From NCBI GenBank assembly GCA_965214335.1, contig CBDCBO010000005.1, forward strand, positions 310,001 to 374,000: a stretch of 64,000 bases of DNA, in the 5' to 3' direction. Each line of letters starts with the position of its first letter. The first letter of the stretch is position 1. Made by a program: the position numbers and the translations under genes. Origin of the DNA: Velthaea sp965214335 (GTDB taxonomy: Bacteria; Vulcanimicrobiota; Vulcanimicrobiia; Vulcanimicrobiales; Vulcanimicrobiaceae). Shown in pieces: positions 9,897 through 18,147 of this stretch. Below the pieces are notes generated by a model. It was not told where the DNA came from, searched no databases, and worked only from the letters and a program-made list of their open reading frames with translations.

Positions 9897-11198
9897 CTAT
9901 GAGCCGTCCGGCTGCCGATCGCGTCGGTGCCGCAAAAACGCTTCGTACAGCGTCGTGGTACTCGTCGGCAGCGTGCGGTAATAGTAGGCGGCGGCGATCA
10001 TCGGCATGGTACGCTCGGCCATAACGGTCCGGCGTTGCCGCGCGAAGGCGGCGAGGGCCGCGGCCACGGGCCGCTCGCTACCGTCGGCGCGAACGAGTCC
10101 CATCGCATGCCGATGCTCCGTTTCGGCCGCACTATCAGTGCGTTCGTCGCGGGCGTAATCGGTCCAGCACCACCAATACGCGCCGAGCCGGCCGTCGGCG
10201 TGCAAGCGTTCCAGCACGGCGCTACAATAGGTGGCGTTCTCGGCTTCTGTCAGACACGGAAAACGGGTGAACACCGGATCGTCCGGCGCAACGGTCATAT
10301 TCGGCGGCTCACCCGGTTGACTGAAGCGTTCCGACGCCGAGAACGTATTGGGCCGGCAATGCGGATTTCCGAAGCCACTGACAAGCACGCGCTTATAAGA
10401 AAACGCCGCGGTCAGCATGGCGAGAAACGGTACGACCTCCGCGTCGAGCCGGTTGCGCGCAAACGCGGTCTGCACGGTATAACCTTGCATCGAGGCAAAG
10501 CCGAAGGGCGCACACAGCGAACCGAGCCGGAGGTTTCGATCTTCCGTGAGGTCTTCGCTGATGGTACCGGCAGTCACGGGAACCGTCGGCGAATCCTCAA
10601 AAATTGCCGTGAGCCGGCGGCTCCACTCTGCTACGGTTCGCTCGTCGGCCGGAGCACTTGAATGTTCGCCGAAGGGCACCTTGCGCTGCGCCGGAGCCGA
10701 GACGTTGCTGAACGCGTGTCCGATGTCCCAAGCGGTCACGGCGGGATGGCCGCGCAGCCGTCGCGCCACGGCGGCGGCGAACACAAGCTGAGCATTCAGG
10801 AGCGCGCCGCTATAGAGGGTCGCACAGCCGACCGTCACATCGGCGTCGCCGCTACGCGTTCGAAACGGTCCGCGCGGCACCCGTCGATCCAACGCCCAAC
10901 GCGGCACATAATTGACGCCGTCGAAATGTCCGCAAAACAGCACCGGCATCACGCCTAATCCGCACTCGGACGCCAGCGAGACGACGCTAGTTAACCGGTC
11001 GAGCATCGTTGGATCGACGGCGTCGGCCTGCGGTGCGAACTCGTCCCAACGCACGAAGACGCGCACGGTGTCGAGGCCTAGGCCGGCGATGCGCGCGAAA
11101 TCTTCAGCGATCTCCGCTGCATCGAAGTCACGCCACATCGCCGGACCGCTGCGCCGCGGCCAGTAATTGACGCCGACCGAAAAGGGGGGCACGTGCAC
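9897..11198 (-). CDS. GH5-like TIM-barrel protein lacking both catalytic glutamates
   Basis: 433 residues, GTG start, no signal peptide. The fold is that of GH5-type cellulase/mannanase proteins: VGVNYWPRRSGPAMW, LGLDTVRVFVRWDEFAPQ, VMPVLFCGH, HPAVTAWDIG, then the late strand VLVSGFGNP and GAYWWCWTDY. In active relatives strand 4 ends in a Glu (pattern GNE) and strand 7 carries the nucleophile (pattern EFG). Here they read GHAF (Ala162) and SGFG (Gly275), so both positions have lost Glu. The rest of the barrel is intact and undamaged. It is therefore a probable pseudoenzyme or an enzyme with changed chemistry. Alignment is by eye. Confidence 0.68.
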   Translation of the reverse strand: MHVPPFSVGVNYWPRRSGPAMWRDFDAAEIAEDFARIAGLGLDTVRVFVRWDEFAPQADAVDPTMLDRLTSVVSLASECGLGVMPVLFCGHFDGVNYVPRWALDRRVPRGPFRTRSGDADVTVGCATLYSGALLNAQLVFAAAVARRLRGHPAVTAWDIGHAFSNVSAPAQRKVPFGEHSSAPADERTVAEWSRRLTAIFEDSPTVPVTAGTISEDLTEDRNLRLGSLCAPFGFASMQGYTVQTAFARNRLDAEVVPFLAMLTAAFSYKRVLVSGFGNPHCRPNTFSASERFSQPGEPPNMTVAPDDPVFTRFPCLTEAENATYCSAVLERLHADGRLGAYWWCWTDYARDERTDSAAETEHRHAMGLVRADGSERPVAAALAAFARQRRTVMAERTMPMIAAAYYYRTLPTSTTTLYEAFLRHRRDRQPDGS

Positions 11199-11446
11199 GG
11201 GATTCGCCGGGTTCTGCCGCGACTCGTGCTGCTTGCCGGGCGGCTCGAGATTTACGCTCGTCCAACGTCTGGTGGCGGGGCCGCTTTCAAGGACCGACTG
11301 CAGCCGATGACGTTTGTGCGGGCCGAGCCGAGGCGGGCACAGTGGTGCGTAGACTGAGGCTCAGGTCGCTCAGTAGTAGGAATCACATGCCGGTAATGCC
11401 GCCACAGAGCCGGGTGAGGCCTCGTACGACGCCAAGTACGCATCCA

Positions 11447-12817
11447 ATGAAGACCAGCTTGTTCGACTTGTTTAAAGTTGGTCTCGGGCCGTCGAGTTCG
11501 CATACGGTCGGTCCGATGCGCGCCGCCGCGATGTTCGTTCGGCGGCTTTCCGCAGCGGAGCGGCTCCGCTCGACCGCTCGGGTCGTTGTCGAGCTCTATG
11601 GTTCGCTAGCGTTGACCGGGCTCGGCCACGGTACCGACCGGGCGGTGCTGCTTGGTTTAGAAGGCTGGGCCCCCGACGGCATCGAGCCCGAGGTCGCGCA
11701 ATTGCGGGTCGCGGCGATCCGCGCCGACGGCCGGCTTACACTCGACGGCAGCCAGCCGATCGCATTTGACGAAACCCGCGATCTGCTGTTTCTACGCGGC
11801 CAGACGCAGCCGCGGCATGCCAACGCACTGCGCCTTCACGCCTACGATACGGCCGGGACGCCGCTCGACGCCCAAATGTATTATTCGGTCGGCGGTGGAT
11901 TCGTCGAGACCGATACGGTACCGCTCGACGCGGCTCGTCTTGACGCGCCGCGATCGCCCTATCCGTTCGCCAGCGCGGCCGATCTGTTGTCTCAGGGTGA
12001 GCAGCATGGCCGCGCGATCTGGGAAATGGTCTTGGCCAACGAATGCAGGCACCGGCCCGAGTCGATCGTGCGCGCGTATGTCGACACCATTTGGGATGTC
12101 ATGCAGCGCTGTGTCGAACGCGGTTTGAGCACCGAAGGCATCTTGCCCGGCGGATTGAACGTTCGGCGGCGTGCCCCGCGCTTATATCGGAAGTTACGCG
12201 CGCGGGCGGCCGGCGACGACGGTTTCACGGCAATGGATTATGTCAACGCGGTGGCCATGGCGGTCAACGAGGAGAATGCAGCCGGTGGGCGCGTCGTTAC
12301 GGCGCCGACAAACGGCGCAGCGGGGGTTTTGCCGGCCGTTGCTCATTATTACGATCGGTATTCGCCGCATGCCACGAATGACGGTATCTTCCGTTATTTT
12401 CTTACCGCCGCCGCGATCGGTGCGCTGTATAAAGAGAACGCTTCGATTTCGGGGGCGGAAGTCGGTTGCCAGGGCGAAGTTGGCGTGGCCTGTTCGATGG
12501 CCGCCGGCGGCCTCGTTGCGGCGCTCGGCGGTTCGAACGCGCAGGTAGAGAACGCGGCTGAAATCGGCATGGAACATAGCTTGGGCATGACCTGCGATCC
12601 GATCGGCGGTCTAGTGCAGATTCCATGTATCGAGCGCAACGCGGTCGGCGCGGTGCGCGCGATCCACGCATCACGCATGGCAATGGAGGAAGACGATCCA
12701 CACCATGTTTCGCTCGACGCCGTCATCGAAGTCATGTATCGAACCGGCTTGGACATGCAGACGAAATATAAAGAAACGTCGCTCGGCGGCTTGGCCGTGG
12801 GAGTCGTTGAATGTTAG
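11447..12817 (+). CDS. sdaA: L-serine dehydratase (single-chain, iron-sulfur)
   Basis: Deaminates L-serine to pyruvate and ammonia in the cytoplasm using a [4Fe-4S] cluster. 456 residues, the usual single-chain length. The N-terminal motif SLFDLFKVGLGPSSSHTVGP opens the beta domain; the catalytic alpha domain holds cysteines in VGCQGEVGVACSMAAGG and in CDPIGGLVQIPC, the expected cluster ligands. The ATG at 11447 starts exactly at the family N-terminus; upstream codons are basic and unrelated. Monocistronic, followed by a repeat-filled region. Confidence 0.95.
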   Translation: MKTSLFDLFKVGLGPSSSHTVGPMRAAAMFVRRLSAAERLRSTARVVVELYGSLALTGLGHGTDRAVLLGLEGWAPDGIEPEVAQLRVAAIRADGRLTLDGSQPIAFDETRDLLFLRGQTQPRHANALRLHAYDTAGTPLDAQMYYSVGGGFVETDTVPLDAARLDAPRSPYPFASAADLLSQGEQHGRAIWEMVLANECRHRPESIVRAYVDTIWDVMQRCVERGLSTEGILPGGLNVRRRAPRLYRKLRARAAGDDGFTAMDYVNAVAMAVNEENAAGGRVVTAPTNGAAGVLPAVAHYYDRYSPHATNDGIFRYFLTAAAIGALYKENASISGAEVGCQGEVGVACSMAAGGLVAALGGSNAQVENAAEIGMEHSLGMTCDPIGGLVQIPCIERNAVGAVRAIHASRMAMEEDDPHHVSLDAVIEVMYRTGLDMQTKYKETSLGGLAVGVVEC

Positions 12818-12879
12818 CCAGCGTCACCGCGTAGGCGGCCACGACGGACGCTTCCCAAACGTCGGAACGAACTCGAACA

Positions 12880-13114
12880 GAGTCACCGTAAGATTATGTT
12901 CAACAAGGTGTAGACTTAGCCGAGACGTCGGCCGACTTGCGGGCTGATCTAACGCAACACGTCGGCCGAGTCACTGTAAGATCATGTCCCTATAAGGTGT
13001 CTGCTTAGCCGAGACGTCGGCCGACTTGCGGGCTGATCCAACGCAGACAGAGTTACCGTAAGTCATGTCCCTACAAGATACCTACTTAGCCGAGACATCG
13101 GCCGACTTCGGGCT
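12880..13114. repeat. Three imperfect ~85-bp direct repeats
   Basis: Units begin near 12880, 12968 and 13050 (GAGTCACCGTAAG, GAGTCACTGTAAG, GAGTTACCGTAAG) and share the core CTTAGCCGAGACGTCGGCC followed by GACTTGCGGGCTGATC. The core includes the perfect palindrome GTCGGCCGAC. Spacing is 88 then 82 bases; the third copy is the most diverged and is cut short. There are no coding frames across them and no spacer/repeat alternation as in CRISPR. Confidence 0.85.
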
Positions 13115-13171
13115 CACCGCGAAAGAATGATTGCATCCGTTTATTAAGCGGCACCCGCGGCATGCGGCCCT

Positions 13172-13487
13172 GTTGCGTCCGTCGTAGACCTTGCGCCGAA
13201 TTAATGCGCCGCTTTGTTGCGCCGGATTGTTGCGGGATCGTTGCGCCGGATCTTTGCGCCGAATTGTTGGGCCGGATCGTTGCGCCGGTTTGTTGCGCCG
13301 GATTGTTGCGCCGGATTGTTGCGCCGGATTGTTGCGCCGGATTGTTGCGGGATCGTTGCGCCGGATCGTTGGGCCGGTTTGTTGCGCCGGATTGTTGCGC
13401 CCGTTTGTTGCGCCGGATGGTTACGCCGGATCGTTGGGCCGGTTTGTTGGGCCGGTTTGTTGCGCCGGATTGTTGCGCCCGTTTGTA
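13172..13487. repeat. 13-bp tandem repeat array (GTTGCGCCGGATT)
   Basis: About 24 tandem copies of a 13-base unit, consensus GTTGCGCCGGATT, with variants such as GTTGGGCCGGTTT, GTTGCGCCCGTTT and an 11-base GTTGCGGGATC unit that occurs twice. Because 13 is not a multiple of 3, every frame on either strand stays open and reads as a 13-residue periodic peptide (for example LLRRIVAPDCCAG); these frames are by-products of the repeat. The array lies between sdaA and a small gene, in otherwise non-coding DNA. Confidence 0.92.
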
Positions 13488-13581
13488 CCGACGTATGACA
13501 CGCTGTCTTCACGCGTACCGTGAACTTCCGTTCGTAAATTAGTGCTGAAATTTTTATTTTATTCTGTAAAGAACGGGTAGC

Positions 13582-13613
13582 TTTACGCTTGCTTGTTTGC
13601 TATAATACAAACC
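13582..13613 (+). promoter_or_regulatory. Promoter with TATAAT placed for leaderless transcription
   Basis: A perfect TATAAT at 13601-13606 lies 7 bases before the ATG at 13614, so the predicted transcription start falls on or next to the start codon. No Shine-Dalgarno sequence is present. An A+T-rich stretch (13545-13570, with runs of T) just upstream could act as an UP element; the -35 is poor (TAGCTT at 17 bp). Confidence 0.6.
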
Positions 13614-13973
13614 ATGGACAATCTGTTGCGTGCGTCTCGGTCCGATCGCGAAGGCGGCTGCCCCGTTCCGCCGGCCATCGTACGCGAACGATTGCACGAT
13701 CTCGAAGCTGCGGTCGCCCGGCTCGTTTCGGCCGGCGCACCATTTAAGGCGCCGGTTGAATTCCGCGAGTGGCACGGCGAAGCGTGCCAGGGCTGCTTTG
13801 TAAATCTCGACGCCGGTACGTGTGCTCTGCATCTCGGCCGGGGCCGGTATGTCGCCCTCGATATTCAACGCGATCTCAACGGCGTGATGCCACGTGAGGC
13901 AAGACGAGTCATGCTGCGGCGGTCCGGCAATGTCCAAGAGCCCGACGTCAATCGCAGCTATTGCGCCTACTAA
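13614..13973 (+). CDS. Small cysteine-containing protein, unknown function
   Basis: 119 residues, no signal peptide or membrane segment. The N-terminal half is helical (VRERLHDLEAAVARLVSAG); the C-terminal half has a CQGC pair, a further Cys (DAGTC) and a strand pair ending YVALDIQRD, suggesting a small alpha-beta protein perhaps holding metal. The start was set at the ATG directly behind TATAAT; a TTG 21 bases upstream would overlap the -10 box. Lone gene between two repeat regions. I do not recognise the family. Confidence 0.55.
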   Translation: MDNLLRASRSDREGGCPVPPAIVRERLHDLEAAVARLVSAGAPFKAPVEFREWHGEACQGCFVNLDAGTCALHLGRGRYVALDIQRDLNGVMPREARRVMLRRSGNVQEPDVNRSYCAY

Positions 13974-14417
13974 CCCGCGCCAACCTGTAGCCGCGATCGC
14001 GTAGCGGCTCGGCGCTCATAGTAAACGATGCATTTTATCCGCTCGCACGCAACCTGTATACGCCGCGCTTCTTAGCGCATACCCGTAGACGTGCATTCAT
14101 GCACGCGCACGCGCACACGTACCCGCGCACACGTGCAGCTTGCACACGTACCGCGCACGCGCTGACGCGCTTACCCGCACACGTGCAGACGCGCTTACTC
14201 GCACACGTGCATAGATGCACACGTACCCGCACGCGTGCGTACATGCACACGCACACATACCGGCACACGTAAAGCACAGTGCTAACGCGCTCACCCGCAC
14301 ACTCGAATCGCTCAGCCGGCGACACGCAACCACGCTGCGATCGGAGCCGCGTCGTGGCGACGCTGCATGCCCGTCGTATGGCGGGAACAACGTGGCGTTG
14401 ACGTCAAACCATGCTAG
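13974..14417. other. Intergenic region with the CA/CG-rich tract
   Basis: 444 bases without a supportable gene. The centre is the alternating tract described separately. The right part (14300-14417) leads to a monooxygenase-like gene but shows no clear promoter or ribosome binding site. Confidence 0.5.
14085..14300. repeat. Purine-pyrimidine alternating CA/CG-rich low-complexity tract
   Basis: About 215 bases built from variations of CGCACACGTGCA, CACACGTACCCGCAC and CGCGCTTACC. Long runs alternate purine and pyrimidine (GCACGCGCACGCGCACACGT), a composition able to form Z-DNA. Open frames over it read as Val/Arg/Cys-rich strings and are not genes. Confidence 0.85.
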
Positions 14418-14732
14418 ATGTTGCATCTCATCGCGGTCATTACCGCCAAGCCCGGTCAACGCGACGCGCTATTGACGGTGTTTTCAGCAAACGTACCCAA
14501 CGTGCATGCTGAGCCGGGCTGCTTAGAGTACGCCGCGACCGTCGATGCCGATGGTTTCGGCGACCTCCAGGCGCCGCTGGGGCCCGACACATTTATCGTC
14601 GTTGAAAAGTGGGCCAGTCCGGATGCGTTGCGGGCGCACATGGCTGCCCCGCACATGGCCACGTACGGCGCTCAAACCAAAGACCTCGTCGCTCAGCGCG
14701 TCCTGCATATTCTCACGCCGGCCGGTACGTAA
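14418..14732 (+). CDS. ABM-domain protein, putative quinol monooxygenase-like
   Basis: 104 residues forming a single antibiotic-biosynthesis-monooxygenase (dimeric alpha-beta barrel) domain: HLIAVITAKPGQRDALLTVF, then EPGCLEYAATVD, FIVVEKWASPDALRAHMAAPHM. These are the hallmarks of the YgiN/ABM family, which act without cofactor on quinols or polyketides or serve as stress proteins. Cytoplasmic. The start at the second ATG is chosen because the first (14411) is in another frame. The substrate is unknown. The C-terminus ends normally. Confidence 0.8.
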   Translation: MLHLIAVITAKPGQRDALLTVFSANVPNVHAEPGCLEYAATVDADGFGDLQAPLGPDTFIVVEKWASPDALRAHMAAPHMATYGAQTKDLVAQRVLHILTPAGT

Positions 14733-15287
14733 GAGGTTGTCGACGCAGCTTTACGCGTCGAGCGCGTCCTGCAATGCGTGAACGCGCTGCTCCGCGGGCG
14801 TTGCGCGGACCGCTTCGAGTAATGGTAGCGGCGGAACGCTGCTGCGTCGACCTGGTCTGCAGGTACACGACGCAGTGACGGTTGTGCGACGGGCTCGGCC
14901 TTGTGCGCCGGGCTCGCTGCCTTGCGCGACGAGTTCGCTGCCTTGCGCGCCGGGCTCGCTGCCTTGCGCGACGAGTTCGCTGCCTTGCGCGACGGACTCG
15001 CTGCCTGGCGCGACCGCTCCCTCGTTGTTTCCAGCCTTTCACGCCGCTGAAGATCCGTGGTAGCCAAAATGACCTGAACGACCCCGCTGCGACGACGGAT
15101 CATCGTCGGATGCGGTGCGCAGCATGCGCAGCGCGTGTGCTGGTCGAACGGCGGCGGTCCTCGCTAGCGTATGCACCCCGCCCGATCCGAGTGCCGACGA
15201 GTCAGCAACATCCGGCAACGGCATGTTGCAGCGGGTGTTCGACCGCTGCCCAAGGTGCGTCGCAGCTTGCACCGGTATGATTCAACG
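14733..15287. other. Intergenic region with a 21-bp repeat array
   Basis: 555 bases. The centre holds the 21-bp repeat described separately. On the minus strand one frame ends in an ordinary-looking tail (EAVRATPAEQRVHALQDALDA then stop at about 14756), but it lacks a start codon and is closed by a stop upstream of the repeats, so any gene here would be broken. The right part leads to the M16 protease signal peptide. Confidence 0.5.
14905..15020. repeat. 21-bp tandem repeat (GCTGCCTTGCGCGACGAGTTC)
   Basis: Five to six units of 21 bases alternating two versions, one with CGACGAGTTC and one with CGCCGGGCTC after GCTGCCTTGCG. Being a multiple of 3, it reads as 7-residue repeats in each frame; on the minus strand this gives RKAANSS and RKAASPA units resembling the basic tails of histone-like proteins. 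No start site or complete gene supports translation. Confidence 0.8.
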
Positions 15288-17990
15288 ATGCCGCTGTGCT
15301 TCGTGCGTCCTCGTGTGTTTCCGCCGGTCGTGGTCCGGATGTTGTTCGTCCTGGTATGCGCGGCAGCGATCGGCGCCGCCCCCGCCCCCAAAAGCACGAA
15401 CGACGTGCTCAAAGCAACGCTTGCGAATGGCTTACGGGTCGTCATCGTGCGTAACGCCATTGGGCCGGCCGTATCGACCGATCTGACCTATCTGGTTGGT
15501 TCGCGCGACGATCCCGCGGATGTGCCGGGAATGGCCCACGCACAAGAACACATGATGTTCCGCGGAACCAAAAATTTGTCGACGAGCGAACTCGGAACGG
15601 TCGCGACGGCGCTCGGTGGCGAGTTCAACGCCGCGACGAGCGATATGACGACACAGTATCAATTCACCGTACCGGCGGCCGATCTCGATGCGGTGTTGCG
15701 GATTGAGTCCGACCGGATGCGCGACGTTCTCGATGCCCAAGCGCAATGGGATAATGAACGCGGCGCGATCGAACAAGAAGTGTTGCGCGACGCATCCGAG
15801 CCGGGCAACGATTTCTTCCGCGACGTGCAGCTCATCGCATTCGCCCATACACCTTACGGCCATGAAGGCGTCGGTACGCGGGCTTCGTTCGATCGCCTTA
15901 CCGGACCACGGATCAAAGCGTTTTATCGCCGCTGGTACGCGCCCAACAACGCCGTGCTGGTGGTCGCCGGCGATGTCGACCCGGAGCAGACACTGGCCCA
16001 AATTCGCACGCGGTTTGAATCGATTCCGCGGCGCGCGATACCGGCGCATGCCGCAGCCCATTTCGCGCCGCTGCGGCGGACGGTGCTGGCTCGACCGACG
16101 ACATTGATCTATCCGTTGGCAGCGGTCGGATATCGCTTGCCGGGTATCGATAACACCGATTTCCTCGCATCGTTCGTGCTGCAAGGAATCTTGGGTTCAC
16201 AGCGTGGTGCCTTGCGCGGGCTCGTCGATAGCGGTGCGGCACTCGACGCGCAGTGGGAATCGCTGCCCTATGTCAATGAAGCGCAGATCGGCTTTGCGAC
16301 GGCCGCACTCGGACCCGGAGCCGATCCTAGCGCGGCGGTGGCGCGGCTCGAACACATCTTTGCCGCGTACGCTGCCGATGGTATTCCGCGCGAACTCTTC
16401 GAGACCACGAAGCGCCGGCTCATCGCCGGTCAAGAGGAGAGTCGAAACTCGATTGCTGCGCTTGCTTCGGATTGGGCGACCACGATCGCCGTCGACCGCG
16501 AGCCGTCGATCGAGCGCGAACAAGAACTGATCGCCGACGTGACTCTGACCGACGTCAATCGCGTCGCCAAGAAGTATTTGCGTCCGACGGAGGCAATCAT
16601 CGGAGCGCTGACACCGTCGCCTAACGCCTCGCAACGCGCGGCGGCGGCACCGCCCCAATCGGGACCGGAAAAGCCGCTGGCGGCACAGCCCGCCGTCACC
16701 CATTTGCCCGACTGGGCCAACCGCCTCGTCGATCACATCACCATTCCGCAAGCGGCGCGCCGGCCCGAATCGATGAAGCTCGCCAACGGCATCACGCTCG
16801 TCGTTGCGCCGACAACCATTTCCGATTCCGTCTTCGTGTACGGCAGCGTCCGAACCAACGCCGTGGCGCAAGAGCCGGTCGGTAAAGAGGGCGTGTCGTC
16901 GGTGCTCGGAGCGCTCTTTGATTACGGTACCGCTACACAAGACCGGCTCGCTTTCGCACGCGCGCAAGATGACGCCGATTCCGACGTATCGGCCGGCATC
17001 GGTTTTGGCTTGCAAACCACATCGCGCGAATTCGAGCGTGCCGTCGCGCTGCTGGCACAAGCGGAGCTTCATCCGCGTTTCGACGAACCAACCTTCACTG
17101 CGGCCCGGCGGCAAGCGGCAGCCGAGTTGCAGACGGCGCTGAGCGGCTCCAATTCGATCGCCACGCGGCGCGCCGCAAAAATTCTTTTACCGGCCGGGGA
17201 TCCCGAGCTGCGCGAAACGACGGTCGAAGGCGTACAAGCCCTCAATCTGGACGACGTGAAAGCGTACTACACTCAAGTCATTCGACCGGATCTCACGACG
17301 ATCGTTGTGGTTGGAAACATTGCACCCGCGGCGGCGCGCGCCGCAATCGAGCGCGAGTTCGGTGGCTGGCGGGCGCCGGCGGAAGCGGCTCCGGTCGTTG
17401 AATTGCCGCCGGTGCCGGTCAACCCGCCGGGCGACGTCCGCCTGCAATTACCGGTCGGTCAGACGTCGGTCAGCTTGCAACAGATCGTCGACCTGCCGCG
17501 TAGCGCGCCGCAAACGTACCCGTTGTTACTAGGTAACGCGATCCTCGGTGGCGGGTCGCTAGGTCCCGAACAAAGCCGCTTGTTCCGCGATCTACGTCAG
17601 AACGCCGGGTTGGTGTATTCAATCTCATCGCGCGTCTCACCGCGCCGGCAGCGTTACGAGCTATCAATCGAGTTCGCGTGTTCGCCGGCTAACGCAACGC
17701 GCATCAACACACTCATCGAAGCGGAAATCAAGCGCATGCAGACGGAATCCGTGGGCGTTTTCGAGTTAGCGTTGGCCAAGGCGTCGACGGTTCGTCAAAC
17801 GGCAATCGCCGATTCGTCGATCGGCTCGATCGGCCAAGCGCTCTTGGAAGACGCTGCCAACGGCTTCCCCTTCGATCAGAATCAAATCGACGCGCGCAAT
17901 TTCGTCGCCACCGACGCAAATGCGATTCAAAACGCTTTTGCAACGTACGTTCGCCCCGCGAATTTCGTACGCGTCATCGAGGGACCGTAG
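15288..17990 (+). CDS. Secreted M16-family zinc metalloprotease, two-domain
   Basis: 900 residues with an N-terminal signal peptide (hydrophobic VVVRMLFVLVCAAAIGAAPAP). Two homologous M16 halves: the first (about 40-460) carries the inverted zinc motif HAQEH followed by the downstream Glu region ERGAIEQEVLRD; the second (about 500-900) keeps the fold (SMKLANGITLVVAP) but lacks the zinc motif, as is normal for pitrilysin-like clam-shell proteases. It degrades peptides in the periplasm or outside (family knowledge). The ATG at 15288 is chosen because it gives a proper signal peptide. Monocistronic. Confidence 0.92.
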   Translation: MPLCFVRPRVFPPVVVRMLFVLVCAAAIGAAPAPKSTNDVLKATLANGLRVVIVRNAIGPAVSTDLTYLVGSRDDPADVPGMAHAQEHMMFRGTKNLSTSELGTVATALGGEFNAATSDMTTQYQFTVPAADLDAVLRIESDRMRDVLDAQAQWDNERGAIEQEVLRDASEPGNDFFRDVQLIAFAHTPYGHEGVGTRASFDRLTGPRIKAFYRRWYAPNNAVLVVAGDVDPEQTLAQIRTRFESIPRRAIPAHAAAHFAPLRRTVLARPTTLIYPLAAVGYRLPGIDNTDFLASFVLQGILGSQRGALRGLVDSGAALDAQWESLPYVNEAQIGFATAALGPGADPSAAVARLEHIFAAYAADGIPRELFETTKRRLIAGQEESRNSIAALASDWATTIAVDREPSIEREQELIADVTLTDVNRVAKKYLRPTEAIIGALTPSPNASQRAAAAPPQSGPEKPLAAQPAVTHLPDWANRLVDHITIPQAARRPESMKLANGITLVVAPTTISDSVFVYGSVRTNAVAQEPVGKEGVSSVLGALFDYGTATQDRLAFARAQDDADSDVSAGIGFGLQTTSREFERAVALLAQAELHPRFDEPTFTAARRQAAAELQTALSGSNSIATRRAAKILLPAGDPELRETTVEGVQALNLDDVKAYYTQVIRPDLTTIVVVGNIAPAAARAAIEREFGGWRAPAEAAPVVELPPVPVNPPGDVRLQLPVGQTSVSLQQIVDLPRSAPQTYPLLLGNAILGGGSLGPEQSRLFRDLRQNAGLVYSISSRVSPRRQRYELSIEFACSPANATRINTLIEAEIKRMQTESVGVFELALAKASTVRQTAIADSSIGSIGQALLEDAANGFPFDQNQIDARNFVATDANAIQNAFATYVRPANFVRVIEGP

Positions 17991-18147
17991 GCCAACCTGC
18001 ACAGAGTAGTTCGGTGTTCGCTACGGCAAGATGCTTTCAGATCGACACGACGCTTTAAGCACGAACGAGCCTTGCGAATGAACGCACCGGCGAAGCGAAC
18101 CGACGTCCGCACGCAAACGAAGCTGCCCGTCGACTCAAGGAAATCTG

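Noticed and set aside
11199..11446. Glycine riboswitch upstream of sdaA
   Set aside because: The conserved glycine-aptamer blocks are not present in this stretch.
12880..13114. CRISPR array
   Set aside because: Only three long, imperfect repeats that touch one another with no unique spacers, and no cas genes.
13162..13542. Four overlapping open frames (three rightward, one leftward) across the 13-bp array
   Set aside because: They exist only because the repeat unit contains no stops in any frame; no ribosome binding site and purely periodic residues.
14035..14459. Leftward frames rich in Val, Cys and Arg
   Set aside because: Direct translation of the CA/CG-rich low-complexity tract; no start signal and no domain.
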